Shown piece after piece: positions 1 through 9,469 of a stretch of DNA of 64,000 nt. Each line of letters begins with the position of its first letter. Within the stretch, counting starts at the first letter, position 1. Source of the DNA: Actinernus sp. WN-2022 (Eukaryota; Cnidaria; Anthozoa; Actiniaria; Actinernidae); contig JAOWCC010000577.1 in the NCBI GenBank assembly GCA_030867875.1, positions 73,217,012 through 73,281,011 on the forward strand, given 5' to 3'. Below the pieces are notes generated by a model, which was not told the origin of the DNA, searched no databases, and saw nothing but the letters and a program-made list of their open reading frames with translations. The translations under genes were made by a program, and so were the position numbers.

Positions 1-28
1 GTTCCTTTGTAAGATATTTTGTTTGCAG

Positions 29-180
29 GATAAACATTGATACAGCTGATATCTGGAAACCAGACAATTCGAAGTTAAATTTTGCTCAGCAGAGCAGATT
101 TAGTTCAAAATTCTATTGTTCAAGTCGATTCTGTCCCCCTCATAAACAAGCCGTGACGTCATAATGATATAGGGTAATTG
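29..180 (+). repeat. Partial copy of a short dispersed repeat
   Basis: This stretch is nearly identical to 17648-17798. The shared segment carries an open frame ending at TAA near 161, and it finishes in a TGACGTCA-containing terminal motif. In the second copy that motif is part of an inverted repeat. Homology stops abruptly upstream of position 29, so only the right part of the element is present here. It is probably the end of a short non-autonomous DNA transposon. A 3' exon of a host gene duplicated elsewhere is less likely. Confidence 0.6.
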
Positions 181-1227
181 CAATTGTATAACCTTTTAAA
201 CTAACATACTACAAAACATACTACTGCCCTTAGAGAAAGTGCGAAGGAGAGCCTCCAGACTCTCAGAAAAAAGGGGAAATGAGCTAGGAGGAACAATGCA
301 TGTTTTAAATCTTGAAAAACGTAGACTATATCTCTCCGTTAATTGAATATGCTATAAGACAGTCTTTTATATCAACAAACTAGATTTTACTGATTTTATT
401 TTGAACTGACACCAAAGCGCACTAAAGCAAACCACATATATAAGCTACGCGTTAAAATGTAACTGTTACAAATACCCATTTTTTGGTAGAACTATCAGCG
501 AGTGGATCGAGCAAGAATTAAATCTTTTTTGAATACCTAACATATACTTCAGCCTTTGTTAGCACTTAACTATTATATTATATATCTTCTCTATTTAGCC
601 TTGTATTATTGTTTTACGTACCATGGTTGTTTTTGTCAGTTATTTAATTTTTGCTAGGGAATCTTTCATAGGGCTAAGTAACCTCTTGGTATCCTTCAGA
701 GTTTTTCTTTACTTTTTTTCCGGTATCAGTTCTACGTAATTAATTAGTTCATATATCATTGTTGATTTTGAATCCGTATCCGTATTTTTGAATACTTTTT
801 TCATGCACCTTGAATAAACTGTTCATATGAAACTTATCCCATACAAGCGAAAACATTTGCTCTTGCTAGCGCCGAGGCCAGAGCGGACAGCTTATTTCCT
901 TATTCCGCATGCGTAATGTCGTCGTTGAAAGAAATAAAGAAGCCGACTGTCAACACAGAGGTCAAACGTGACCTAAACTATGCAAATTATATAAAATTGA
1001 TCGACGAGATTTCGAATTCGTCACCAAAAATAAACTTTACGACGAGGGAGCGAGTAAAAATACATGTGGGGTGCAGTGAACAGCGTATCTATGTATGATA
1101 AGTGGATACCATTCGGTATCGGGACGATCGATCCAGCTGTTGCGGATAGAGGTTTGTGTTGAACAGGATATGTTCGAGGGAGGACTTGCAACGAGGGCAA
1201 AATATTTTACAGAAAGAAACTAGGACT
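181..1227. other. Non-coding interval left of the IS3EU-like element
   Basis: AT-rich sequence with no convincing gene. The only notable ORF is 916-1098. A GC-richer patch with CATGCG (about 868-915) precedes it and could be a transcription start region. This is weak evidence. Confidence 0.4.
916..1098 (+). CDS. Hypothetical short ORF, possible first exon
   Basis: A 60-codon lysine-rich ORF beginning MSSLKEIKK follows a GC-richer patch. I recognise no domain. It ends about 130 bp before the IS3EU-like insertion at 1234. It could be the 5' exon of a gene that continued to the right before the insertion, but no clear splice donor was found. Chance ORF is an equal explanation. Confidence 0.2.
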   Translation: MSSLKEIKKPTVNTEVKRDLNYANYIKLIDEISNSSPKINFTTRERVKIHVGCSEQRIYV

Positions 1228-1233
1228 GTCAGG
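1228..1233 (+). other. Left target-site duplication, GTCAGG
   Basis: GTCAGG directly abuts the outer end of the left terminal repeat and recurs exactly at 5149-5154 on the far side of the 1234-5148 element. A 6-bp duplication fits what I recall for eukaryotic IS3EU transposons. Confidence 0.75.
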
Positions 1234-1250
1234 TACGGTGGCCCACAAGT

Positions 1251-1385
1251 GCCACGGCACAATCACCAAAGCCACGGCACAATCACCAAAGCCACGGCAC
1301 AATCACCAAAGCCACGGCACAATCACCAAAGCCACGGCACAATCACCAATCCGACGGCACAATCACCAAAGTCACGGCAAAACCG
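1251..1385 (+). repeat. Terminal iterons of arm 1, 20-bp unit
   Basis: Six near-perfect direct copies of a 20-bp unit (gccacggcacaatcaccaaa) lie just inside the left terminus. They are followed at about 1395-1450 by copies of a second motif, cggcggaagtggaaataca. Arrays like this at transposon ends are usually transposase-binding sites. The right arm has eight copies of the 20-mer, so the two arms differ by unit gain or loss. Confidence 0.8.
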
Positions 1386-1524
1386 CGAGAAAGGCTACGG
1401 CGGAAGTGGAAATACACGGCGGAAGTGGAAATACACGGCGGAAGTTACAACATTCCGCGGCGGAAGTAAAACTACTTGGAGGGAGCCTGGTAAACGCGCG
1501 CGGGACTCGGTCTCTTCGTGTAAA

Positions 1525-2635
1525 ATGGCGGACGAAGAAACAGCGATAGAATACCTCTTTTATAGAGGATACGAATATGAGGAAATAATAGGATTGCTTT
1601 GCAAAGATTTTGGAATTGAAATGAGTTTACGTACTTTAAAAAGGCGGCTGGAAGGGATGAATTTGTCCAAAAAAAATGCTAACTACGATGTCAACACCGT
1701 TAGGCAGGCCATAGAGCAGCTTTTAGATGGACCAGATTCCTGCGTTGGCTACCGATCCATGTGGCATACACTCAAACTCGGAGGTATAATTGTACCCCGA
1801 CTTGTTGTGCAAAAGCTTATGCAAGAGCTTGACCCTGAAGGTGTAGAGTCCAGAAAAGCGCACAGGCTCCGAAGGCGGGAGTATCATTGTCTTGGTCCCA
1901 ACAGCGTATGGCATGCCGACGGGTATGATAAGCTGAAGCCATATGGATTCCCCATCCATGGGTGCATTGATGGTTTTAGTAGAAAGCTTTTGTGGTTATA
2001 CTTAACTCGCTCTAACAGTTATCCAGACAATATCGCTTGCTATTATTTAGATGCTGTCAGAGAGCTTGGAGGATGTCCTCTTGAACTCTGTACTGAGTGG
2101 AGAGGAACGGGTAGTGAAATCTCACTCCTCCCTATTTTTTTCCGACATTTACCCCTCCTCCCAAGTGAGTTTTAAAATTTCTCTCTAGAGCATGTATGTA
2201 GATCCCATTTTCTTCCTCCTCCCTGTATGCTAAATTGTTCCTCCTCCCTAGTTTTTCTGGACATTTCACCCTCCTCCCTGAATTTTTTTGGGCCAATTCT
2301 CCCTCCTCCCTGTTCTATTCCTCCGCCCTCTGTACTGACCTGGGGACAGAAAATGCTACAATGGCTGGCATCCAGTGTTTTTTCATGAATAATCCAGACT
2401 CACACAAGTATGTTGCCTCGCCTAGAAACCGACGAATCGAAGCATGGTGGGCTTTTCTGAGGAAAACCTGGAGCACATGGTGGATTAACTTCTTCAAAGA
2501 CTTAGTCGAAAGAGGAAAGTTCAACACAGGTGACCCCCTTGAAAAAGAGTGCATGTGGTTTTGCTTTTCAGGCTTGATCCAATCCGATTTGAATAGGGTC
2601 CAAGAAAGTTGGAACACTCATTACATTCGCAAAAC
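1525..2635 (+). pseudogene. Truncated, interrupted IS3EU-like transposase (arm 1)
   Basis: This copy of the transposase begins at the same ATG (1525, context AAAATGG) as the intact copy at 3684-4817. It follows the same protein, with one Pro/Ser and one Arg/Gln difference. A 236-bp MITE (2095-2330, plus a 6-bp duplication) splits it between the first and second catalytic aspartates and shifts the frame. Homology ends at 2635, so the last part of the protein is absent. It cannot make a working transposase. Confidence 0.85.
2095..2330 (+). mobile_element. 236-bp MITE inserted in the transposase copy
   Basis: The ends are GAGTGGAGAGGAAC and the inverted match GAGGGTGGAGGAAC-like (here with a few changes). 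It is flanked by a 6-bp duplication TGTACT (2089-2094 and 2331-2336). The interior is pyrimidine-rich, with repeated CCCTCCTCCCT blocks. Arm 2 of the host element has the uninterrupted site, so the insertion is directly demonstrated. A second, 168-bp copy lies inverted at 32958-33125. The superfamily is not identified. Confidence 0.85.
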
Positions 2636-3683
2636 TTCTAAAACTTCTAGTTGTTCAGTTATTTTGGCAATATGAAAAATTATTTTGGCTGAGCAAATCA
2701 AAGTTAAAGTTTATGTAAATGAGACCAGTTCTATTTCACATTTATAGACACTCCTTAAACATTCATTTCTTTTGTGTTTCCCTCATTAATTATTTATGAG
2801 TTTTAGAATATGATGATTAGCATTGCCTTTTAGCCATATATACCATTGCCACTCACAAAGTTTCTGACAACTTTAAGACTGCCCTCAAAAAGTAGACATA
2901 TCAATGGGAAACTCAAGGGTATATACCCTGTCTAATATCCTTTAGGCTTCATAGGACCCAGAGGGTCTTGCTATACTTCTCTTCACTGTGAGCATGAAAT
3001 CTATAATGTGGACCACCAGTTCTATACAGGTCATTCACATGACTTGGATGGATGACTCAGTGACTAGTTCTCTCTTGAATAAACTATAAGTTCTGTATAA
3101 TTTTCTGTTTCAGAACCAGTTTAACAATGCTTATATATAGACCTCATTCATAATGGCCACCACCTAATTTTCATAAATTGGAAGATTAATGTGTACAGAA
3201 AAACTATTGGTACCACATGGAAGATCGTAACTAAATTAGTGATTACCCACAGTTTGAAAGCAATGTTTCAAACTTCTGTCGAGTTATTGGCATTTTAAAT
3301 GTAGAAAATACATGAAAGCGAGGCTGTAAAGGCCTACATGGTATTTCTCATACAAATCACTGTAACTTTACACCCTTTTATGCTACAACACTCAAATTCT
3401 ACAGAATCACGTTGTACATGTAGCTAAATTGTTAAAATACAGAGACCACACCCTTATGAATGAGGTGTGTTGCCAATACCTACTGTACACTGTAATAGCC
3501 AACTTGGAAACAACATATTAAGATACTGAGTGTAATTGTGACTATTACAGTCATTGCCTTTTTCTTAAATTCTGTACAGGAGGGCCCTTTATCTGAATTG
3601 AGTACAGATGACGCATTGTCATCAATCCTCTTTACACAAACCCTGAGCTTATTGGTATTGTCTTTGCATTGCTAATGTCTCAT
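2636..3683. other. Loop of the palindromic element, non-coding
   Basis: This lies between the arm 1 break and the transposase stop codon of arm 2. It contains no credible ORF. It should be the 3' untranslated region of the transposase plus sequence captured when the inverted duplication formed. No second copy of the TACGGTGGCCC terminus was seen here. Confidence 0.5.
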
Positions 3684-4817
3684 TCACAATCCATGAACTG
3701 CAATTATTTTGAGTTGTTCATAAAGATCAAGCGCTTCTCTCCAGTGCCCAGGCTGTTGTAGGTTAAGTGCACTCATAACATAGTTAAAGTACTCTTGGTA
3801 TTCATTCTGTCCCTCTTTTTCAATCAAGTGAGAACTTGCATAGTCCATCTCATTATTAGGTACTTCTACAATTAAGCTGCCCATCCCACCATGTGACTCG
3901 GGTAAAGAGTATATTACATTTGGTCTACCACAGACAGTGTCATGTCTTGTTTTGCGAATGTAATGAGTGTTCCAACTTTCTTGGACCCTATTCAAATCGG
4001 ATTGGATCAAGCCTGAAAAGCAAAACCACATGCACTCTTTTTCAAGGGGGTCACCTGTGTTGAACTTTCCTCTTTCGACTAAGTCTTTGAAGAAGTTAAT
4101 CCACCATGTGCTCCAGGTTTTCCTCAGAAAAGCCCACCATGCTTCGATTCGTTGGTTTCTAGGCGAGGCAACATACTTGTGTGAGTCTGGATTATTCATG
4201 AAAAAACACTGGATGCCAGCCATTGTAGCATTTTCTGTCCCCAGGTCAGTACAGAGTTCAAGAGGACATCCTCCAAGCTCTCTGACAGCATCTAAATAAT
4301 AGCAAGCGATATTGTCTGGATAACTGTTAGAGCGAGTTAAGTATAACCACAAAAGCTTTCTACTAAAACCATCGATGCACCCATGGATGGGGAATCCATA
4401 TGGCTTCAGCTTGTCATACCCGTCGGCATGCCATACGCTGTTGGAACCAAGACAATGATACTCCCGCCTTCGGAGCCTGTGCGCTTTTCTGGACTCTACA
4501 CCTTCAGGGTCAAGCTCTTGCATAAGCTTTTGCACAACAAGTCGGGGTACAATTATACCTCCGAGTTTGAGTGTATGCCACATGGATCGGTAGCCAACGC
4601 AGGAATCTGGTCCATCTAAAAGCTGCTCTATGGCCTGCCTAACGGTGTTGACATCGTAGTTAGCATTTTTTTTGGACAAATTCATCCCTTCCAGCCGCCT
4701 TTTTAAAGTACGTAAACTCATTTCAATTCCAAAATCTTTGCAAAGCAATCCTATTATTTCCTCATATTCGTATCCTCTATAAAAGAGGTATTCTATCGCT
4801 GTTTCTTCGTCCGCCAT
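3684..4817 (-). CDS. IS3EU-type DDE transposase (integrase-like core)
   Basis: A 377-residue reading from ATG at 4817. The open frame continues 109 codons further 5', but only through the iterons, so those residues are rejected. The N-terminal 60 residues look like a helix-turn-helix region (SLRTLKRRLEGMNL). The integrase-like core has Asp132 (WHADGYDKL), Asp191 (CTDLGTEN) and Glu225 (NQRIEAWW), the expected order and spacing for a DDE enzyme of the IS3/retroviral integrase fold. The protein would cut and join the element ends in the nucleus. No frameshift or premature stop is present, so it may be active. It runs leftward, inside the palindromic element 1234-5148, and has iterons upstream of its start. 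Confidence 0.85.
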   Translation of the reverse strand: MADEETAIEYLFYRGYEYEEIIGLLCKDFGIEMSLRTLKRRLEGMNLSKKNANYDVNTVRQAIEQLLDGPDSCVGYRSMWHTLKLGGIIVPRLVVQKLMQELDPEGVESRKAHRLRRREYHCLGSNSVWHADGYDKLKPYGFPIHGCIDGFSRKLLWLYLTRSNSYPDNIACYYLDAVRELGGCPLELCTDLGTENATMAGIQCFFMNNPDSHKYVASPRNQRIEAWWAFLRKTWSTWWINFFKDLVERGKFNTGDPLEKECMWFCFSGLIQSDLNRVQESWNTHYIRKTRHDTVCGRPNVIYSLPESHGGMGSLIVEVPNNEMDYASSHLIEKEGQNEYQEYFNYVMSALNLQQPGHWREALDLYEQLKIIAVHGL

Positions 4818-4964
4818 TTTACACGAAGAGACCGAGTCCCGCGCGCGTTTACCAGGCTCCCTCCAAGTAGTTTTACTTCCGCCGCGGAATGTTGTAACTT
4901 CCGCCGTGTATTTCCACTTCCGCCGTGTATTTCCACTTCCGCCGTAGCCTTTCTCGCGGTTTTG

Positions 4965-5132
4965 CCGTGACTTTGGTGATTGTGCCGTCGGATTGGTGAT
5001 TGTGCCGTGGCTTTGGTGATTGTGCCGTGGCTTTGGTGATTGTGCCGTGGCTTTGGTGATTGTGCCGTGGCTTTGGTGATTGTGCCGTGGCTTTGGTGAT
5101 TGTGCCGTGGCTTTGGTGATTGTGCCGTGGCA
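4965..5132 (-). repeat. Terminal iterons of arm 2, 20-bp unit
   Basis: Eight copies of the 20-bp unit in inverted orientation relative to 1251-1385, directly inside the right terminus and upstream of the transposase start. Presumed transposase-binding sites that may also lie in the promoter. No direct evidence of regulation. Confidence 0.8.
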
Positions 5133-5148
5133 CTTGTGGGCCACCGTA

Positions 5149-5154
5149 GTCAGG
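5149..5154 (+). other. Right target-site duplication, GTCAGG
   Basis: Exact partner of 1228-1233, next to the right terminus ...GGGCCACCGTA. It shows that the whole 3.9-kb palindrome moved or arose as one insertion. Confidence 0.75.
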
Positions 5155-5669
5155 AGACTGTCTATCAGCAGTTCAAAAAACTAACGTAAATACAAGTCCT
5201 CAGTTCGACACATAACAGCAGTGTTTCAATTGCTTATCAATGTTTGCTTATTATTTGTGTCACGAAATGTGTCCGTGCTACAGTATACCAAAGACAAGGG
5301 AATCAGTAATCGAAATCTTAGACATTCATCTTAGGAACTGTTAACTTATAAACAAAGATAGAATAGTTTGAATTAGACTGCCGGATATCTAGTATTTTGA
5401 AAACCGTTCCCGGCTGCTGGTTATCTAGCCACAGGGTAAAATAAACTTGTGCTATTAAAATCACTCCAATATTAGTAAAACTGTACTTACTTGTTAATTT
5501 CGTGCAAAAAAGATGGGCATTCAGCGCCTTGTGAGTCAGCATTTCCAGTATTTTGCTCCACGAGCGCGCGCTTCGACGACAGGAAGAACTATACGAACCA
5601 TGCGGTATTGTAAGCAGATGCAAGATTTTCGTTGTCATTATTTACCGCGCTTATTCGTTGCGAATGTGG
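5155..5669. other. Intergenic sequence, no gene recognised
   Basis: Two overlapping opposite ORFs (5318-5638 and 5513-5845) are open but low in coding character, and one runs into simple repeats. I see no domain, promoter or RNA gene. Confidence 0.4.
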
Positions 5670-5679
5670 GCAAACTACC

Positions 5680-5870
5680 CGCTAATTCGAACTCGGCTAA
5701 TTCGAATTCACCGCTAATTCGAACTCAAACCCATTTCCCTTGGATTTGCCCTTGTTTTTTAAGTCATTTACTATCGGCTAATTCGAACTCGGCTAATTCG
5801 AATTCCCCGCTAATTCGAACTATTTTCCGTTTCCCTTGGCCTTAAATCAACCCTTTTAATTCGAACTCTA
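5680..5870 (+). repeat. CTAATTCGAACTCGG short-unit repeat, left block
   Basis: Repeated blocks of gctaattcgaactcggctaattcgaa, interleaved with a ttttccgtttcccttgg segment. The same arrangement, in direct orientation, recurs at 7757-7835. The two blocks bracket the fold-back element and the HIRAN gene. They could be direct repeats of a larger element or merely a common simple repeat family. Confidence 0.6.
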
Positions 5871-5992
5871 ATTACAAAATTGACGGACAAACATCAGACG
5901 GCGCCAGAACACAGCTGGAAGCACACTTAACGTTTATGTAAAACATTTTAATTGCACTTATTTTGTAATGTACCTCCATTCCGCACAGTTCC

Positions 5993-7194
5993 GGTGTACC
6001 AGCGATTTCGCCCCCCCGTGAATTCGCCCCCGTGGGGGCGAAATCGCTAGTGAATTCGCCCCCCCCCCCCCTTCCTCGCCCCCCTCTAGCGATTTCGCCC
6101 CCCCCCCCCCCCCCCCTTCAACCTTTTAAAAGGTTATGAATACATGTTTTCCTTATTATTACTACTGTAATGTATTGGACGTGGATAATAGTACGGCAAA
6201 AAGCTATCAGTAATGTGTATAAAGGCATGTAATTCAATTTTATTTTAAAATTCACGTTTCACTTTTCTTCGACAAAATTCGTTATGGTAAACGTAAAGCT
6301 ACGGTAAACGCTGCAATCTTCGTCAATCTTCGAATGATTAGTTGTTAGTATAATTTCTTGCCTGAAGCCAACATGTAGATGATGTAATTATTGTGGACAC
6401 TTAAAGGAAGTGTTACCGACTCGCGTAAAAACGTACTGAATAAACGAGCAGCAATGAACTAATCAGGATCTAAAACGGCGGGAAGTTTTAAAACTTACTT
6501 TTAGCTTGTAGCGAGTGGAACTCATATTTGGAAACAACTGCCAAATAGTCTGATGATTTTTTCATGCATGAAAACCATAATGAAGTTGTCGTAATTATCG
6601 TGCTATGTAAGATTTTGATAACCCGTTAATGCTCGCGTCGATCCATCTATTTCGAAAGAACCATGAAGGAGCGTTACCGACTCGCGTGCTTTGTTCTATT
6701 TCAATTGAGCTAACGGCGCTTGTTAATTCGGTAATTAGATCAGTTCTAACTAGGAAAACCTTTCTGGATAAACAGCTTATTAACTAATGAGAAGATAAAA
6801 CGGCGGTAAGTTTTGCAGTACAGTTCTAGCAGTACAATTAATTCAAATCCGGGAAGAATTTGAAACGACTTTCCGAAGAAAAGGAGTGTTACCGACTCGC
6901 GTATTTTTGTAGTCAGTAGTAGTAGGGGTCTTACACTTCATTTTATTAAAAAAATACTTTAGATTTATAAAAAAATCGCGGGGCGATTTCAATAAGAATT
7001 ACGAGTACAATTCACTAGCGATTTCGCCCCCTCACTGAAGGGGGGCGAATTCACTAGCGATCTCGCCCCGGGGAGGGCGAATTCGCTAGCGATCTCGCCC
7101 CGGGGGGGGCCGAATTCACTAGCGATTTCGCCCCGGGGGGGCGAATTCACTGGGGGGGGGGGGGGGGGGGGGGGCGAAATCGCTGTGACACCGG
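5993..7194. mobile_element. Fold-back element with poly-C/poly-G ends
   Basis: Both ends carry the inverted motif CCGGTGTNNCAGCGATTTCGCC followed by alternating agcgatttcgcccc / gaattcgcccc units and long C or G runs. The inner part (about 6400-6910) repeats GTTACCGACTCGCGT three times (6412, 6672, 6893) and TAAAACGGCG twice. It has no coding capacity; the proline-rich ORF at 6989-7201 comes from the G-rich terminus. Target duplication unresolved. It looks like a non-autonomous fold-back transposon. Confidence 0.55.
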
Positions 7195-7327
7195 TTGTCA
7201 ATGAATATTAAATTAAACAGGACGTTTACAAACAACTGACACAACTTCGTGATTCCCAAATCAATCTGCAGTCAGTCAAAAATTATTGCAGTCATCATAA
7301 ATGCAACTCAGTTGTTCTATTCTAAGA

Positions 7328-7711
7328 TCAGAAGCTGTTTTCGAAGTACTGTACTTCAATGAATGCTTTCTCTCCCTTGAAGTGTAGTGTACAAGGCACT
7401 TGCATCCCCTCTCCATCGCCAAGGTTAACAGCTTTGCCCCTCACGATTACAGTGCAAGAATTAATGCTTTTATCGGCCCTCAGAAAATAAAAAACCGTCT
7501 TGGCGAAACGGCCAGTCTTTCCTTTCTTTAAATGTCCAATGACCTCTTCATCCAGCAACACGCAAACTGCATACTTGTCCACAGTGTTTTCCGGCTCTGT
7601 CCGGGTTCTAAGTTTCTCATTAACTTTAGGTACCCAAATTCCTTGGTATTCATGATATCCCTTAACGTAAGAGTCGATTTCGAATGAAGCGATCCTACTT
7701 GGGGAAACCAT
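7328..7711 (-). CDS. Small HIRAN-domain-like protein
   Basis: A 127-residue single-exon ORF. The core runs from about residue 17: YVKGYHEYQGIW, then a REPxN-like block (TEPENTVDKYAVCV), a GHLKKG block and a terminal VPCTLHFKGE segment. This matches a short HIRAN-like family that is abundant in cnidarians. HIRAN domains of HLTF and related proteins bind 3' single-stranded DNA ends. Single-domain versions have no established function. It lies between a fold-back element and a TTCGAA-rich repeat, so it may belong to a mobile unit. The frame is intact. A coding gene is likely; a DNA-binding role is inference only. Confidence 0.65.
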   Translation of the reverse strand: MVSPSRIASFEIDSYVKGYHEYQGIWVPKVNEKLRTRTEPENTVDKYAVCVLLDEEVIGHLKKGKTGRFAKTVFYFLRADKSINSCTVIVRGKAVNLGDGEGMQVPCTLHFKGEKAFIEVQYFENSF

Positions 7712-7756
7712 TACGGCGTGTCAAGCTTGTGTTAATTATTAATGATTATTTTGATA

Positions 7757-7840
7757 TTTAATTCGAACTCGGCTAATTCGAACCCCCGCTAATTCGAACG
7801 TTAACTATTTTCCGTTTCCCTTACCTTGAGTTCAACTGTA
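7757..7840 (+). repeat. CTAATTCGAACTCGG short-unit repeat, right block
   Basis: Direct-orientation match to the block at 5680-5870, including the following ttttccgtttccctt segment. It lies about 45 bp upstream of the HIRAN-like start codon, so it may overlap that gene's promoter. Confidence 0.6.
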
Positions 7841-8714
7841 GGTTTTTGATTGGTTCTTTGACTAGCCTTTTATAGCCCAGTCTTCCCTGGCATATGCCCA
7901 GAAATAGAGGAACGCCTTGTATATACTGATTCAACCGGTCGAAAACAATTGCAAATTGACCGCGGAAAATAAGTGACTATGGGGTTTTTTATTTTTTTAT
8001 TTACGAAGCGTAAAATTAAGAAATTGCAAGAAAATTCCGTAATTTTGGCGAACATTTGAGTGAACTCCCTGAGGTTTTTTTTTAAACGGAAGTTTGATAT
8101 GGTATGTATGTATGTGTCATGTAGTTATGATATGAAATCATGTTTGTGTCAGTTGTGATTTTATCCTAAAATGGCCAAGCCCTCCTTAATTTAAAGGCGC
8201 ACATTGACGTTATTCACAAAGGCATCAACGCGAGGCCAGGTCACCCAACAGCAAGAGAACATTATACAGTCGATGACAGAAAATAACATTAATTTCCTTA
8301 TGACACAAAAGAACACAACAGTGCAGTAGGACAGAAACTAAGACATTTCTGACTGACTCCAATTTTGCGATCTTGGCCTTACTCTGGTACCAGTGTTATC
8401 AGATTTCTTCTCTCGCAGGCATGAGAAATGAATAAGGTGTTTAGGTTTTATCTATTCTTAGCTTTACTTTTACAAGCTTTAATTTATGCCTGAACAAGTA
8501 CAAAGAAATATAATGTTCTGATGTCATGACAGATACAGTTTAAATGGGTTAAGTAAAGCATGACAGTACAAAATGTATATATCAATGGATACCAATTACG
8601 GTGCTGGAGTGAGAACCTATAGAATTGTAACCTCTTGCCCTGAGCAGTTTCATGTTCTAATACTACATACTGTACATGGGCTAAACTGCAGAATACCCTC
8701 CCCTTCAAGCTACC
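7841..8714. other. Non-coding interval
   Basis: No gene recognised. A short ATGT tandem run lies near 8102-8116. Small ORFs on both strands have no domain features. Confidence 0.4.
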
Positions 8715-8885
8715 TTACGCGATGCCCGGTCGACACGTTGACGCGTTGCGGTGAAATATACATTTCAAAATAACGTGATGCCCGGTCAACACGTCGACGC
8801 GTTGACGCGTTGCGACGGTGATATATACATTTCAAAATAACGTGATGCCCAGTCAACACGTCGACGCGTTGCGACGGTGAAATAA
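8715..8885 (+). repeat. Three-copy tandem repeat, unit about 57-68 bp
   Basis: Three successive units start with acgYgatgcccRgtc, contain acgtcgacgcgttg, and end with atacatttcaaaata. The later units vary by gain or loss of gacgcgtt. The same gttgacgcg core builds the minisatellite at 9085-9355. Confidence 0.75.
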
Positions 8886-9077
8886 CGATAGCGAAGAATC
8901 ACGAACCAGATTTTCCTAAAATCGATCACGGATCACGAAAAAAAAGTCAGCCAGTACTTATAACGAGTTTAAATTTGATTCGCGGATTGCAAGTTTACCC
9001 TTCACTACCCTGTTAAAAGTGCAGATAAACAGACGAATTTTCAATTAAAGATTGATAAGTTAATGTGTTTCCTTCTA

Positions 9078-9382
9078 CATTCAAACCGGAGTTGACGCGT
9101 TGACACCAATAAAGTATGCTCTCCTCACTACCTTCGTTCTACATTCAAACCGGAGTTGACGCGTTGACGCGATGACGTGATGACGCGATGATGCGTTGAC
9201 GCGATGTCGCGATGATGCGTTGACGCGATTTCGCGATGATGCGTTGACGCGATGTCGCGATGTTGCGATGACGCAATGATGCGTTGAGGCGATGTCGCGA
9301 TGATGCGATGTCGCGATGACGCGATGATGCATTGACGCGATGATGCGTTGACTCTCCCAACCCCCCCCCCCCCCCCAACCCC

Positions 9383-9417
<35 letters not shown>

Positions 9418-9440
9418 TGACGCGTTGATGAGTTGACGTT
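9078..9440 (-). repeat. GACGCGATG minisatellite with poly-C and (TC)n
   Basis: From about 9085 to 9355 the sequence is a variable array of 9-mers of the form gaYgcgatg/gttgacgcg. It is followed by C16 (9361-9376), a (TC)n run ending at 9413 and another gacgcgttgatg. A 27-bp block, cattcaaaccggagttgacgcgttgac, occurs at both 9079 and 9148. Because the unit length is a multiple of three, all three minus-strand frames stay open. These ORFs are not genes. Confidence 0.85.
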
Positions 9441-9469
9441 CCTCCTTGTACATGTATTGTTACTATCGG

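Larger units (their letters stand above)
1234..5148. mobile_element. Palindromic IS3EU-like DNA transposon
   Basis: The element starts TACGGTGGCCCACAAGTGCC and ends with the exact reverse complement. It is flanked by 6-bp GTCAGG duplications. Inside are two inverted copies of the same 5' region: arm 1 (1234-2635, +) and arm 2 (3949-5148, -). Each has terminal iterons and the transposase start. Outside indels I see only about three base differences between the arms. Arm 2 continues into the full transposase (3684-4817). Arm 1 stops within the transposase at 2635. The loop 2636-3948 holds the transposase 3' end and untranslated sequence. The second, normal 3' end was not found, so both ends are 5' ends. 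Family assignment rests on the DDE integrase-like core, the TAC termini and the 6-bp duplication. Confidence 0.75.

Noticed and set aside
1251..1385. Regular 20-bp repeats resembling a CRISPR array
   Set aside because: The units are directly adjacent with no unique spacers, lie at transposon ends in inverted arms, and the organism is eukaryotic. They are transposon iterons.
1156..1524. N-terminal extension of the transposase frame through the repeats
   Set aside because: The extra residues only translate the iterons. The ATG at 1525 (4817 in the other arm) has a better context and starts the conserved protein.
2636..3683. A normal 3' terminus of the IS3EU-like element in the loop
   Set aside because: No copy of the TACGGTGGCCC end or iterons was found in this stretch on either strand.
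6989..7201. Proline-rich ORF
   Set aside because: Translation of the poly-G/C terminal repeats of the fold-back element.
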